Shown: positions 7,645 to 17,533, numbered from the stretch's first letter. The stretch is 64,000 bases of DNA from Spirosoma rigui (GCF_002067135.1 NZ_CP020105.1:1116001-1180000), one strand, 5' to 3'. Numbers and translations are program-made. Notes: generated by a model from the letters alone, not told the origin.

Positions 7645-8962
7645 CACAGGTACGTTGCTGGCTCAAAACCGGCAGGGCTTCACGTTGCAGGAGGCCATTC
7701 AGTTTGCCACGCGGGAAAACATCAACATCAAAAACACACAACTCGACGCGCTGAGTGCTGAAGGCCGTATTCGCGAACTCAAAGCCGTTTCGTTACCTCA
7801 GGTAGCCCTCGGCGGTTCCTTTATCGATAACCTCATTATTCAGCGGGCCTTCTTACCAGCCAACTTTTTCGACCCGAACGCGTCGCCCGATGCGCCGGCG
7901 GTACCGGTTCAATTTGGGGTCAAATACTCGGGAAACCTGGCTGGTAGTGTTAACCAACTGCTATTCGACGCAGCCTACCGGGTGGGTCTGAAAGCTGCTA
8001 CGGTCTACCGGGAACTGGCGCAGAAAACAGTAACGGCCTCGAAAATCACGATTGCCGAGCAGGTTGCCAAGGCCTATTACGGTGTCCTGGTGAGCGAAGA
8101 GCGCGCTAAACTGCTCGACCTGAACATCACCCGCATTGATACGTTGCTCCGCGATACACGAGCCATGAACAAGCAGGGCTTCGTCGAAAAGCTGGATGTT
8201 GATCGACTCGAAGTGCAGGTCAACAACCTGAAAGCCGAACGGCAGAACGTACAGAATCTGATTGGTCTGAGCTATTATCTGCTGAAGTTTCAAATGGGCC
8301 TGGGTATCAATGACGAGATTACCCTAACCGACAAAATCCAGGACGTGAGTCTGGACGAACTGGAACGGTCAATTGTGCTCGAACCGATCTTCGATTATAA
8401 CAACCGGATTGAGTACTCAACGCTGCAAACGCAGCTTCAACTGGCCGATCTGGATATTCAGAACACGGTAAAAGGGTATCTGCCCCGGCTGTCGGCATCG
8501 TTCAATTACGGCTACAACAATGGTCGCAACCGCTTTGCCAACATTGTAGACTCGCCCTGGCTTAACTTCTCCACGGTGGCATTAAACCTGTCAATGCCCA
8601 TTTTTGACGGTTTTGCCCGAAAATATTCGATTCAGCAGAAACGGTATACGCTCCAGAAGGCCCAGAACAGCGGTGTGTTGCTGAAGAACTCCATTGATCT
8701 GCAGCAAAAGCAGGCAACTATTACGCTGACGAACAACATCCAGACCCTGCGGACGCAGCAGCGTAACCGGGACCTGGCCGCCGAGATTGTGCGAGTAACA
8801 CGAATCAAATACAAAGAAGGCGTTGGCTCTAACATCGAAGTACTGAACGCTGAAACATCGTCCCGGGAGGCTCAGACCAACTATTTCAGTGCGCTTTACG
8901 ATTTCCTGATCGCCAAGGTCGACCAGGACAAAGCAACGGGCAAACTCTACATCGGACAATAA
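7586..8962 (+). CDS. TolC-family outer-membrane efflux protein
   Basis: A 458-residue protein with a signal peptide (about 1-27, ending TGTLLAQ). The mature part opens with FTLQEAIQFATRENINIKN, the standard first repeat helix of TolC proteins. The second repeat, with SMPIFDGFARKYSIQQ, follows in the last third. TolC trimers form the outer-membrane duct of tripartite pumps. The start overlaps the end of the TetR gene; an ATG at 7568 is an alternative but places extra polar residues before the signal peptide. An 84-nt gap separates it from the adaptor gene. Together with the adaptor and RND genes it makes a complete drug or solute exporter. Confidence 0.92.
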   Translation: MRIPLTRRTLLVWLLTLLSSTGTLLAQNRQGFTLQEAIQFATRENINIKNTQLDALSAEGRIRELKAVSLPQVALGGSFIDNLIIQRAFLPANFFDPNASPDAPAVPVQFGVKYSGNLAGSVNQLLFDAAYRVGLKAATVYRELAQKTVTASKITIAEQVAKAYYGVLVSEERAKLLDLNITRIDTLLRDTRAMNKQGFVEKLDVDRLEVQVNNLKAERQNVQNLIGLSYYLLKFQMGLGINDEITLTDKIQDVSLDELERSIVLEPIFDYNNRIEYSTLQTQLQLADLDIQNTVKGYLPRLSASFNYGYNNGRNRFANIVDSPWLNFSTVALNLSMPIFDGFARKYSIQQKRYTLQKAQNSGVLLKNSIDLQQKQATITLTNNIQTLRTQQRNRDLAAEIVRVTRIKYKEGVGSNIEVLNAETSSREAQTNYFSALYDFLIAKVDQDKATGKLYIGQ

Positions 8963-9046
8963 ATTTTCACTGAACAAGACACAATGGGTAGTGAACTGAA
9001 CGAACCCGTCGGCGGGTAGCCACGCAGTACCCATCACACGAAAACT

Positions 9047-10177
9047 ATGAAATCTTACTACGCTATTGCCCTGACCACAAGCTTATTACTAGCCTGCTCA
9101 GCGGAGAAAAAGAATGATTTGCAAGGGAAACGGGAAGAACTCGCTGAACTCAAAGCGCAGCAGGTCGACCTAACGGCGAAAATCAAAGCGATCGAAGCCG
9201 ATGTGAACAAGCTGGACCCTAAAAAGGCCGAAGTTGCCCGTGTTAAAGACGTAACGGTGTCACCCATCGCTGCGACTACATTCCGGCACTTTGTGGAGTT
9301 GCAGGGAACCATCGATGCAAAAAACAACGTGCAGGTATCGCCCAAATCGGGTGGTGTCGTGACGGCAGTGTACGTGAAAGAAGGCGACAATGTTCGGGCG
9401 GGGCAGGCTATTGCCAAGGTCGACGATCAAATCCTGCGCGAATCGCTGGGCGAAATCAAGACGCAGTTGTCGCTGGCTAATACGGTTTATGAAAAGCAGG
9501 CAGCGCTTTGGAAGCAGCAGATTGGTACCGAAATCCAGTATCTGCAGGCCAAAAACAACAAGGAAGCGCTGGAACGGCGACTGGCTACGCTTAACGTTCA
9601 GTTGAGCCAGTCTACGGTGACGGCGCCCATATCGGGCGTAGTCGATCAGGTGATCGTGAAAGTAGGACAGTCGGCTGCGCCGGGCATTGGACTGGTTCGG
9701 ATCGTGAACCTGTCGCAGTTGAAGGTAGTGGCGAAAGTAGCGGATTCATACGCCGGCAGCGTTCGCAAAGGCGACGCAGTGATGATCCAGTTTCCGGATC
9801 TGAACCGGGAAATGAACTCGCGCATCTCGTTCGTTTCCACTACGGTAGACCCTCTGAGCCGCACATTTACCATTGAGGCCCCCCTCCCGTCGGACAATGC
9901 GCTGAAGCCAAATATGCTGGCCCGTATCAAAATTAACGATGAGACGAAAGCGAACGCCATTACCATCAACCAGAACCTGATTCAGAGCACCGAAAGTGGA
10001 CAACTGGTTTACATAGCTGTAACGGAAGGAAATAAGAAGATAGCAAAAGCACGGCCGGTGAAAACGGGGCCGTCGTACGGTGGCAAGATCACGATAACGG
10101 AAGGCTTGCAGGCGGGTGACCAGATCGTCACGGCCGGGTATCAGGATTTGGTAGACGGACAACCGATTAGTTTCTAA
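9047..10177 (+). CDS. RND efflux periplasmic adaptor (membrane fusion) lipoprotein
   Basis: A 376-residue HlyD/AcrA-family adaptor. The leader MKSYYAIALTTSLLLACS has a good lipobox (LLAC), so the mature protein is lipid-anchored. A charged coiled-coil stretch (about 22-60) follows directly after the anchor. The barrel-sandwich (lipoyl-like) halves show at QVSPKSGGVVTAVYVKEGDNV and VTAPISGVVDQVIVKVGQ, flanking the alpha-hairpin (about 130-190). The beta-barrel and membrane-proximal domains follow. It links the RND permease to the TolC duct. The extra N-terminal coiled coil is a variation on the usual layout. Confidence 0.93.
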   Translation: MKSYYAIALTTSLLLACSAEKKNDLQGKREELAELKAQQVDLTAKIKAIEADVNKLDPKKAEVARVKDVTVSPIAATTFRHFVELQGTIDAKNNVQVSPKSGGVVTAVYVKEGDNVRAGQAIAKVDDQILRESLGEIKTQLSLANTVYEKQAALWKQQIGTEIQYLQAKNNKEALERRLATLNVQLSQSTVTAPISGVVDQVIVKVGQSAAPGIGLVRIVNLSQLKVVAKVADSYAGSVRKGDAVMIQFPDLNREMNSRISFVSTTVDPLSRTFTIEAPLPSDNALKPNMLARIKINDETKANAITINQNLIQSTESGQLVYIAVTEGNKKIAKARPVKTGPSYGGKITITEGLQAGDQIVTAGYQDLVDGQPISF

Positions 10178-10249
10178 CGCATCAGGGCGCAGACGTGTGG
10201 AGACATACAGTGCAAACCAGCAGGTTTGCGTTCCATCTTTTCATAAGCT

Positions 10250-13200
10250 ATGAAATTTGAACAGTATAAAACGCTCGGCTTTACCAACTGGTGCGTCGAA
10301 AACCGGACGGCGATTTACATCTTCACCTTCCTGATTACGCTCGGTGGGCTATTCGTTTATAACAACCTGCCCAAAGAGCAATTTCCCGATATTAAAATCC
10401 CGCAGGTATACATCAACACGGTGTATGTGGGCACGGCCCCGGCCGATATCGAAAATACGATCAACAAGCAGATCGAGAAGCAGCTAAAGTCCATCTCGGG
10501 CGTTAAGCGCATCAAATCGAATGCCCTGCAGGACGTATCGGTCATTCTGGTCGAGTTCAACCCCGATGTGCAGACGGCGGAGGCCCTGCAGCGCGTTCGG
10601 GATGCCATTGACAAGGCGAAGCCCGACCTGCCCCAGAAACTCGATGCGGGTCCGACAGCCCAGGATGTCAACTTCTCGGAGTTTCCGATCATGAACATCA
10701 ACATGGCCGGTAATTTCTCGTTGAAGCAACTTAAGGAGTATGCGGAGGACTTGCAGGATGCCATCGAAAGTATGCCCGAAATTCGTCGGGTAGACATCGT
10801 TGGGGCGTTGGAACGCGAAATCCAGATCAACGTCGATTTACCCAAGATGCAATCGGCTGGCCTGGCCTTTACCGATATTCAGCAGGCTGTTCAGGGCGAA
10901 AACGTGAACGTATCGGGAGGAGAACTGAACGTTGACGGGGTTCGGCGGACGGTGCGCGTAAAGGGTGAATTCACGGATGTGGCGCAGATTCAAAACCTCC
11001 AGATTCGGACCGCTACGGGCGCTACGGTGCGGCTTGGTGATGTAGCTGATGTGCAGGACAGCTTCGAGGAGCAGCAGGATTTTGCCCGGCTCGACAACAA
11101 ATCGGTTGTGACGCTCAACGTAATCAAACGGGCCGGATCGAACCTGATTTCGGCAGCCGATAACATTGAGAAAACGATTGAAGAGTACAAGGAAACTCGT
11201 TTTCCACAGGGTCTCGACATTAAAGTGACGGCCGACCAGTCGGAGCGGACCCGCGAAAACGTCAATGATCTGATCAACACGGTAGTACTGGGTTTTATCT
11301 TCGTCGTACTCGTACTGATGTTCTTTATGGGTGTCCGGGATGCCATCTTCGTAGGGCTGTCGGTACCACTGTCGGCGCTGGTGGCGTTTGTGTTGATGCC
11401 CGTTCTCGGTCCGGTGGTTGGTACGGCGTTTACGCTGAACACCATCGTTCTGTTTGCCTTTCTGCTGGGTCTTGGTCTGGTGGTCGACGACGCTATTGTG
11501 GTGATCGAGAACTCCCACCGGCTTTTCAACGAAAACAAAGACTGGGACATCAAGCAGGCCGTGAAAGCAGCCGCGGGTGAGGTATTCGCACCCGTATTCT
11601 CTGGTACGTTAACGACCATTGCGCCATTCTTTCCGCTGCTGTTCTGGCCGGGTATTGTGGGTGAGTTTATGAAATTTCTACCCCTGACGCTTATTCTGAC
11701 TCTGTTCGCATCACTGTTCGTTGCCTACGTGATCAACCCGGTGTTTGCCGTAACGTTCATGAAACGGCACGAAGACGAAAACCACAAAGACACCAAGCCG
11801 GGATTTAAAGAGATTCAGCGGCCGGTGATCATCCTGACCGTACTGGCTGGCGTAGGCTACGTGATTGACCGGGGTATTGGTAACCTGTTTGTGCTGTTCC
11901 TGATTCTCTACGTTTTCAACCACTACGTGCTGACGCCGAAACTGATCGTACCATTCCAGGACCGGTTGCTGCCAAGTTTGAAGAGTGGTTACCGTCGCCT
12001 GATCTCGTGGATCCTGACGGGCTACCGACCGGTGTTTGCCGTAGTGGGTGCGTTTGCCATGCTGATTCTGACGTTCGTGATCGTGGGTATTGCGAAGCCG
12101 AAAGTATTGTTCTTTCCGAGTGGTGAACCGGATTACATCTACGTGTATAACGTGATGCCGGTGGGTACGGACGCCCGCGTAACGGATTCTGTCACGAAGG
12201 TGATTGAGAAGCGGGTATTCAAGGTGCTGAAGGAAAACAACGCGACGGATATTGTCAACTCCGTTATTTCAAATGTCGGTAAGAACGCCGGTGACCCAAC
12301 CAATCCCGACCGATCGGCAACGCCCCAGAAATCGAAGGTTACCGTAGCGTTTAAAGGCAACGAAGAACGCAAAGGCATCTCAACGGATTCGTTGCTGGCA
12401 AAAGTGCGGGTAGCCATGCGTGGCTTACCGGGTAGCGAAATCTCGGTAGAACGCGAAAGCAATGGCCCGCCAACGGGTAAACCCATTGCTATTGAAATTG
12501 CCGGGGAGGATTTTGGTCAGCTGCAGGCGATTGAAAAGCAGGTTCGCCAGCGCATCAGCCAGGCGGGTATTCAGGGTATTGACCAGTTGAAGTCGGACCT
12601 GATTACGAACAAACCAGAGATCGTTATCAACATCGACCGCGACAAAGCCGAACGCGAAGGAATTTCGTCGGGGCAGGTGGCGCTGGCCATCCGGACAGCA
12701 CTGTTCGGTACGGAGGTATCCCGTTTCCGGGACGCGAAAGACGAATATCCGATCATGGTTCGTCTGAAGCCCGACGACCGAAGCCAGATCGATCGTCTGT
12801 TGAGCCTCAATGTTGTGTATCGCGACATGGCCAGCGGGGGGCAATTGCGGCAGGTGCCGGTCACGTCGGTAGCCAACATCAGCTACTCGACGACATTCAG
12901 CCAGATTAACCGGAAGAATCAGGAACGCCTGGTTACGCTTAACTCAGACGTAGTACCGGGATATAATGCCAACCAGATCGTAGCGCAAATTCAGCAGGTG
13001 GTCAACGATATGGACGTACCAAACGGCTATACCATCAAGATGGGTGGCGAGCAGGAGGACCAGCAGGAATCGATGACGTTCCTGATCTCGGCCTTTGGTA
13101 TCGCCATTCTCCTGATCTATCTGATTCTGGCAACGCAGTTCAACTCGGTTGTGAAGCCACTGATTATTTTCGTTACGATCCTGCTGTCGCTGATCGGGGT

Positions 13201-13693
13201 GTTTCTCGGTTTCGTAATTACGGGTAAGTCGTTTTCGGTTATCATGTCGGGCGTGGGCATCATTGCCCTGGCGGGTATTGTGGTTAAGAACGGTATCCTG
13301 CTCATCGAATTCATTGAAGAGCTGCGGGGCCGGGGTGTTCCCCTGCGCGAGGCCATCATTGAAGGGGGCGGTATTCGTCTGACACCCGTGTTGCTGACCG
13401 CGTCGGCTGCGGTATTAGGGCTGATTCCGCTCGCGTTTGGCCTGACTGTCGACTTCGTTGGCCTGTTCCGCGACTTCGATCCACACGTAGTGGTTGGGGG
13501 CGATTCGTCGGTGTTCTGGAACATTCTGGCCTGGACAATCATCTATGGCCTGACGTTCTCAACGGTACTTACGCTGGTCATTGTACCCTGTTTGTACTGG
13601 ATCAACGAGCGCGTCCGTATGAAGTGGTTTGGTAAAAAAGACCCCGCCCTGGAAATGCGTCGGCAAGAGCAGCCGGAAGAAGAACTGGTATAA
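10250..13693 (+). CDS. RND-family efflux permease (AcrB/MMPL superfamily)
   Basis: A 1147-residue proton-driven exporter, slightly longer than AcrB (1049). TM1 is near residues 19-36, followed by the first large periplasmic loop. TM4 carries the proton-relay pair Asp413-Asp414 in GLVVDDAIVVIENSHR. An extra hydrophobic stretch near 520-560, rich in I/L/V/F, lies between the two halves. The second half ends with the TM10-12 motifs GIVVKNGILLIEFIEE, LTPVLLTASAAVLGLIP and the final VLTLVIVPCLYW. The C-terminal tail is polar and acidic. The substrate class cannot be read from sequence; the TetR-TolC-adaptor context fits drug or hydrophobic-solute efflux. Confidence 0.95.
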   Translation: MKFEQYKTLGFTNWCVENRTAIYIFTFLITLGGLFVYNNLPKEQFPDIKIPQVYINTVYVGTAPADIENTINKQIEKQLKSISGVKRIKSNALQDVSVILVEFNPDVQTAEALQRVRDAIDKAKPDLPQKLDAGPTAQDVNFSEFPIMNINMAGNFSLKQLKEYAEDLQDAIESMPEIRRVDIVGALEREIQINVDLPKMQSAGLAFTDIQQAVQGENVNVSGGELNVDGVRRTVRVKGEFTDVAQIQNLQIRTATGATVRLGDVADVQDSFEEQQDFARLDNKSVVTLNVIKRAGSNLISAADNIEKTIEEYKETRFPQGLDIKVTADQSERTRENVNDLINTVVLGFIFVVLVLMFFMGVRDAIFVGLSVPLSALVAFVLMPVLGPVVGTAFTLNTIVLFAFLLGLGLVVDDAIVVIENSHRLFNENKDWDIKQAVKAAAGEVFAPVFSGTLTTIAPFFPLLFWPGIVGEFMKFLPLTLILTLFASLFVAYVINPVFAVTFMKRHEDENHKDTKPGFKEIQRPVIILTVLAGVGYVIDRGIGNLFVLFLILYVFNHYVLTPKLIVPFQDRLLPSLKSGYRRLISWILTGYRPVFAVVGAFAMLILTFVIVGIAKPKVLFFPSGEPDYIYVYNVMPVGTDARVTDSVTKVIEKRVFKVLKENNATDIVNSVISNVGKNAGDPTNPDRSATPQKSKVTVAFKGNEERKGISTDSLLAKVRVAMRGLPGSEISVERESNGPPTGKPIAIEIAGEDFGQLQAIEKQVRQRISQAGIQGIDQLKSDLITNKPEIVINIDRDKAEREGISSGQVALAIRTALFGTEVSRFRDAKDEYPIMVRLKPDDRSQIDRLLSLNVVYRDMASGGQLRQVPVTSVANISYSTTFSQINRKNQERLVTLNSDVVPGYNANQIVAQIQQVVNDMDVPNGYTIKMGGEQEDQQESMTFLISAFGIAILLIYLILATQFNSVVKPLIIFVTILLSLIGVFLGFVITGKSFSVIMSGVGIIALAGIVVKNGILLIEFIEELRGRGVPLREAIIEGGGIRLTPVLLTASAAVLGLIPLAFGLTVDFVGLFRDFDPHVVVGGDSSVFWNILAWTIIYGLTFSTVLTLVIVPCLYWINERVRMKWFGKKDPALEMRRQEQPEEELV

Positions 13694-13709
13694 CGTGCAT
13701 GATTGCGCG

Positions 13710-13769
13710 ACTGCGTGATTGAATGAATGTAACGATCCTGCGGGAATCACATTCACTCGATCACGCAGT
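13710..13769. terminator. Long hairpin between convergent genes
   Basis: Two 21-nt arms (13710-13730 and 13749-13769, core ACTGCGTGAT / ATCACGCAGT) pair with two imperfections around an 18-nt loop. It lies between the stop codons of the convergent RND and CBM9-like genes. It probably stops transcription from both sides, although no clean T run follows. It resembles the other long palindromes of this window in placement. Confidence 0.6.
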
Positions 13770-13776
13770 TGTGTAC

Positions 13777-14571
13777 TCACCTATTGAATACTACCTCGCT
13801 CCATTTTTCGGGTTGGTGGGTATCGTAAACGCCGTGGGGTGTCATAACCATCGCCGGGTGCGGTTGCACTTCGTTGCCCGATACGGTTAATGTCTGAAAT
13901 CGACCCAGAAACATCCGCCAACTGTCACCCGGTTGGGGCGGCAGGCTCCGGCCGTTGGCCAGGAGCGTCAGACTGGCCCAGGGGATAGCAATTTCCAGCG
14001 TCCATCCCTTATCAATATCGCTGTTATCGTTCAGGGTACCATCAATCTGAACGGCCGTTTCAAGGCCTGGCATGTCGTAGTTGAGGAAAGCCCAGCGAAG
14101 CCCCCGAGGGTGGGTTCCGTACCAGAATGAAGGACCGCTTCGGTCGAAGTCACCGCCGAACGTGAGTGCCTGCGTACTAAAGACGTCGAAGGCTGGCGTA
14201 TCAAACCGGCTGCCTCGCTGATAAGCGTCTTTCCAGATAAAAAATACCTCATATACCGTATTCAGAGCGTTTACTTCCAGTTCATAGTAACAGTCGCCCC
14301 CATCGATAAACAGTTCGAGATCATTCTCCAGAAAAATGATTGCGTCGCGTTCGGTGAGGTGGGCTTCCACGAAGGGTTCTTCGGCCCGGAAAGCAACGTA
14401 GAGGTGCGTGTCACTCCATAGAATAGCAGCCTGGGTATTAAAAAGTCCCGGCGCACCCGAAACCATATCCACGAACCGGTGACTCCAGGTGGCTTGCTGC
14501 CATACGTCCTTGCTAATGTCACCGTCGGGGGTGATCCCGCTGGTAATTTTTTGGGCAATATAGGGAGGCAT
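13777..14571 (-). CDS. CBM9-like carbohydrate-binding family protein
   Basis: A 264-residue protein without an evident signal peptide. It begins MPPYIAQKIT and continues PDGDISKDVWQQATWSHRFVD, then ILWSDTHLYVAFRAEEP and FLENDLELFIDGG, then YYELEVNALNTVYEVFF. This matches the CBM9-type beta-sandwich often annotated as carbohydrate-binding family 9-like in Bacteroidota. The closing VQPHPAMVMTPHGVYDTHQPEKWSEVVF is typical of the family. True CBM9 modules bind reducing ends of xylan and cellulose; stand-alone cytosolic versions have no established function. I chose the ATG at 14571 over 14595. It converges on the RND operon. Confidence 0.75.
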   Translation of the reverse strand: MPPYIAQKITSGITPDGDISKDVWQQATWSHRFVDMVSGAPGLFNTQAAILWSDTHLYVAFRAEEPFVEAHLTERDAIIFLENDLELFIDGGDCYYELEVNALNTVYEVFFIWKDAYQRGSRFDTPAFDVFSTQALTFGGDFDRSGPSFWYGTHPRGLRWAFLNYDMPGLETAVQIDGTLNDNSDIDKGWTLEIAIPWASLTLLANGRSLPPQPGDSWRMFLGRFQTLTVSGNEVQPHPAMVMTPHGVYDTHQPEKWSEVVFNR

Positions 14572-14722
14572 ACAACATAATTTTTGGGTAAACATAGGCG
14601 ATAGCCCGCTGAAATACAGCCTGAACTAAACTTTGTTGCGCGTAGATTGGTATCGTTAACAACGGCCACCAGCATCCCCGTTACCAATACGGGCTCAAGT
14701 TGTACGTAGACCTAATTCATTC

Positions 14723-16006
14723 ATGAATAGAACCGCATTTTTGTTCATCATACCGGCGCTCTTACTACTGATCGACGTGTATGTCTTCCAGGCTATCAAA
14801 ACAATCAGTCGATCAGCCAGCGAAAGCACTCAGCGTACTATTGCCATCGTTTACTGGGGTTTCACCGCACTGGCTCTTATCCTCTACGTGGTGATGCAAC
14901 TGCTTCCCCCCGACTCCATCAGCCGTCAAACGAGAACATTTCTGCTGGCAGCCATTGTTATTCCTTATTTCTCCAAATTTTTTGCCGTTCTGGTCATTCT
15001 GATCGATGACATTGGCCGTTTTTTCCGGTGGATCGTATCGCTGTTCTACAAGCCTGAACTGCGGGAAGCCGTAGTCGAGAATACCAATCCGGTCGTACCG
15101 GCAACGTCAGATACCATTCCCCGGTCAGAATTTCTGATGAAGGCAGCCCTGGTGGTGGGCGCCGTTCCGCTGGTAGGTTTCTCCTGGGGCATCATTTCCG
15201 GGGCGCACGATTACCGCGTTCGTCGCGTTCGGCTGCCGCTGAAAAACCTGCCTTCCGGCTTCAACGGCATGACCATCGCGCAGATATCCGACATTCACTC
15301 GGGTAGCTTCTTTAACAAAACGGCCGTCCGCGGGGGAGTGGAACTGCTCATGAAACAGAAGCCGGACGTTGTCTTCTTCACCGGCGATCTGGTCAACAGC
15401 CATGCCGAAGAGGTCAATGCCTACATCGACATATTCGACAAAGTAAAGGCTCCACTGGGCGTCTATTCAACCCTGGGCAACCACGACTACGGTAAGTACG
15501 TGCAGTGGCCCAGCGCCCAGGCCGAGCGGCAGAACGTGCTGAACGTAGTGGCTGCCCACAAACAGATGGGCTGGAACATTCTGATGGACGAAAACAAGAT
15601 TCTGGACCTGAACGGCGATAAAATCGCGTTGATCGGTGTACAAAACCTTGGTTTCGGGCCGGCGGCTCTGCGGGCGGGTAATCTGGCCAAAGCCTACCGG
15701 GGTACCGAAGAATACCCCGTTAAGCTGCTTCTCTCCCACGATCCAACCCACTGGGACGCCGAAGTCCGGCCTAAGTTTCCCGATATCGATGTACAGTTCA
15801 GCGGACATACCCACGGGGCGCAGTTCGGGGTGGACATCGGTGGGCTGCAATGGAGCCCGGCGCAGTATTTTTACAAGCAATGGGCGGGCTTATACGAAGA
15901 CGGCAACCAGCGGCTATACGTCAACCGGGGCTATGGCTACATCGGTTACCCCGGTCGGGTGGGTATCCTGCCCGAAATTACACTCTTCGAGCTTGTGAAA
16001 GCCTGA
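14723..16006 (+). CDS. Membrane-anchored metallophosphoesterase
   Basis: A 427-residue protein. The N-terminal third is membrane: TM helices near 4-24, 43-62 and 73-93, and a further hydrophobic segment near 137-157. The catalytic domain carries all five calcineurin-like blocks: QISDIHSG (about 187-194), FTGDLVNS, TLGNHDYG (about 251-258), LLLSHDP and FSGHTHGAQFG (about 357-367). The arrangement resembles YkuE/YaeI-type enzymes, some of which hydrolyse lipid-linked pyrophosphates such as UDP-diacylglucosamine. That substrate is a family-level possibility only. Divergent from the CBM9-like gene, with about 150 nt between starts. Confidence 0.9.
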   Translation: MNRTAFLFIIPALLLLIDVYVFQAIKTISRSASESTQRTIAIVYWGFTALALILYVVMQLLPPDSISRQTRTFLLAAIVIPYFSKFFAVLVILIDDIGRFFRWIVSLFYKPELREAVVENTNPVVPATSDTIPRSEFLMKAALVVGAVPLVGFSWGIISGAHDYRVRRVRLPLKNLPSGFNGMTIAQISDIHSGSFFNKTAVRGGVELLMKQKPDVVFFTGDLVNSHAEEVNAYIDIFDKVKAPLGVYSTLGNHDYGKYVQWPSAQAERQNVLNVVAAHKQMGWNILMDENKILDLNGDKIALIGVQNLGFGPAALRAGNLAKAYRGTEEYPVKLLLSHDPTHWDAEVRPKFPDIDVQFSGHTHGAQFGVDIGGLQWSPAQYFYKQWAGLYEDGNQRLYVNRGYGYIGYPGRVGILPEITLFELVKA

Positions 16007-16138
16007 TATTTTAAAACAGGAAAGCGAACAGGGTGTTACGGTATGCGGACGCAGCGTCCAATGCGCCACGCATGGATTACGTTCGGATTTATTTATCGGC
16101 TAAATTCACTAAACAATCAGAACAACTACCAAACACTC

Positions 16139-16996
16139 ATGAAAATCGTCTTTATTACCGGTCTCTCCTTTTTTATGTCGCTGTTTTCCTGGCTGACGCC
16201 TAAGCCAGTGGAAACCAGTATTCCCGAATGCCACAGTGCGGTCGGAAACGACATGTCGGCCATGGCGGCCGATCCGGCGTTCCAGGCCCTGCACCTGGCT
16301 CCGTTGCCGTTTACCTACAAGGGAGCCGGCGACATGATTACGTTCCCGACCGTCGACGGACAACCTGCCAACGGATTTCTGCTTAAAGCCAAAAAACCGT
16401 CGAACAAATGGCTGCTGGTGTACCAGGAGTGGTGGGGGCTGAACGATAACATCAAGAAAGAAGCCGAAACGTACTACAACGACCTGAAAGACGTGAACGT
16501 ATTGGCCGTGGATATGTATGACGGCAAAGTTGCCACCGAGCCGGCAGAAGCGGGCAAGCTCATGCAGGGTGCCGACCAGAAGCGGCTCGAATCGATCATG
16601 AAAGGTGCTATTGCCTACGCGGGTCCCAAGGCTGAATTTGCCAGTGTGGGCTGGTGCTTCGGTGGTATGCTCTCGCTGAAGTCGGCCATGCTGGAAGGTA
16701 AGCAGGCCAAAGGATGTGTAATGTACTACGGCAGGCCCGAGCAGGACGTTGAAAAGCTGAAAACGCTGGAAACGGATGTTATTGGTTTCTTCGGTACGCA
16801 GGACAAAGGTATCACGCCTGAGTCGGTAAAAATGTTCGAAGAGAACATGAAGAAAGCTGGCGAGAAAGTAACGGTGAAAATGTACGATGCCGGTCACGGT
16901 TTCGCCAACCCGAGCAATCCGGTATATAACAAGGAAGCTGCTGCCGATGCCTACAAGCTGTCGCTGGCTTACCTGAAGAACAAACTGAAAGCCTAA
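16139..16996 (+). CDS. Exported dienelactone hydrolase family protein
   Basis: A 285-residue alpha/beta hydrolase with a signal-like N-terminus (MKIVFITGLSFFMSLFSWL). The body has QEWWGLNDNIKKEAETYYNDL, the dienelactone-hydrolase substrate-pocket region, and a Cys nucleophile elbow GWCFGG (Cys about 172). The triad is completed by an Asp in FFGTQDKGITPE and the His of YDAGHGFANP. DLH enzymes open lactones of aromatic degradation, but many homologues act on unknown esters. The reading frame extends upstream to 16043, yet the ATG at 16139 starts the signal peptide and is the likely start. A terminator follows. Confidence 0.88.
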   Translation: MKIVFITGLSFFMSLFSWLTPKPVETSIPECHSAVGNDMSAMAADPAFQALHLAPLPFTYKGAGDMITFPTVDGQPANGFLLKAKKPSNKWLLVYQEWWGLNDNIKKEAETYYNDLKDVNVLAVDMYDGKVATEPAEAGKLMQGADQKRLESIMKGAIAYAGPKAEFASVGWCFGGMLSLKSAMLEGKQAKGCVMYYGRPEQDVEKLKTLETDVIGFFGTQDKGITPESVKMFEENMKKAGEKVTVKMYDAGHGFANPSNPVYNKEAAADAYKLSLAYLKNKLKA

Positions 16997-17048
16997 TTTT
17001 TGAGATTGCTTACCGGCAATTTGCCGGTGGCTTGACTCCATCGTCACC

Positions 17049-17082
17049 CATCGCCCACGGCACTAAAACGCTGTGGGCGATG
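17049..17082 (+). terminator. Terminator after the dienelactone hydrolase gene
   Basis: CATCGCCCAC and GTGGGCGATG form a 10-bp stem followed by TTATTT, 52 nt past the stop codon. A smaller hairpin (ACCGGCAA/TTGCCGGT, near 17012-17028) precedes it. Confidence 0.75.
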
Positions 17083-17160
17083 TTATTTAGTGAAGGCTTA
17101 AACCTTTGCCCAGCTGGTTTGTCTAATAGATAACAGTTGACAATTATAACGAACTTGACG

Positions 17161-17502
17161 ATGAAAACGATAAAACTGATGCCCCTGTTAACGGCTGGTT
17201 TACTGGTCGTATTACTGGCAAGTTGTGGTCCATCCTACGTAGGCGTTCGTACGGCGCCAAATTATGGATATGGCTACGGTTACGGACCGGGCTACTACGG
17301 GGCTCGTCCGTACTACAACTATGGCTATCGTCCTGGCTATGGCCGTCCACCGGTCATTGTGCAGCGCAGAACCTATGTTGTTCCGCAAACACGGTACAGG
17401 AGTAACCCCTCCTACTCGCCAAACGCCCGGTCGGGTCGGTATGACAACGGCGGCTACCGGAGCAATGGTCCCGGTAATGGCCGCTCGCGCGGACCCAGGT
17501 AA
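17161..17502 (+). CDS. Small Gly/Tyr-rich lipoprotein
   Basis: A 113-residue protein with a lipoprotein signal peptide (MKTIKLMPLLTAGLLVVLLASC, lipobox LASC). The mature part is low complexity: repeated GYG/YGYG, PYYNYGYRPGYGRP and then Arg/Gly/Asn-rich sequence to the end. It has no enzymatic motifs and is very basic. Similar short exported Gly-Tyr-rich proteins are common in Cytophagales; no function is known to me. The ATG at 17161 is preferred to one eight codons upstream because the signal peptide begins there. A terminator follows. Confidence 0.75.
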   Translation: MKTIKLMPLLTAGLLVVLLASCGPSYVGVRTAPNYGYGYGYGPGYYGARPYYNYGYRPGYGRPPVIVQRRTYVVPQTRYRSNPSYSPNARSGRYDNGGYRSNGPGNGRSRGPR

Positions 17503-17533
17503 GCTGGACGTCGATAAATAGAGGATTACTGGA

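Noticed and set aside
10357-13542. Long reverse-strand frames inside the RND gene
   Set aside because: They are composition shadows of the permease frame without any family signature.
17137-17521. Alternative forward and reverse frames over the Gly/Tyr-rich lipoprotein
   Set aside because: Only the frame from 17161 has a lipoprotein leader; the others follow from its repetitive composition.
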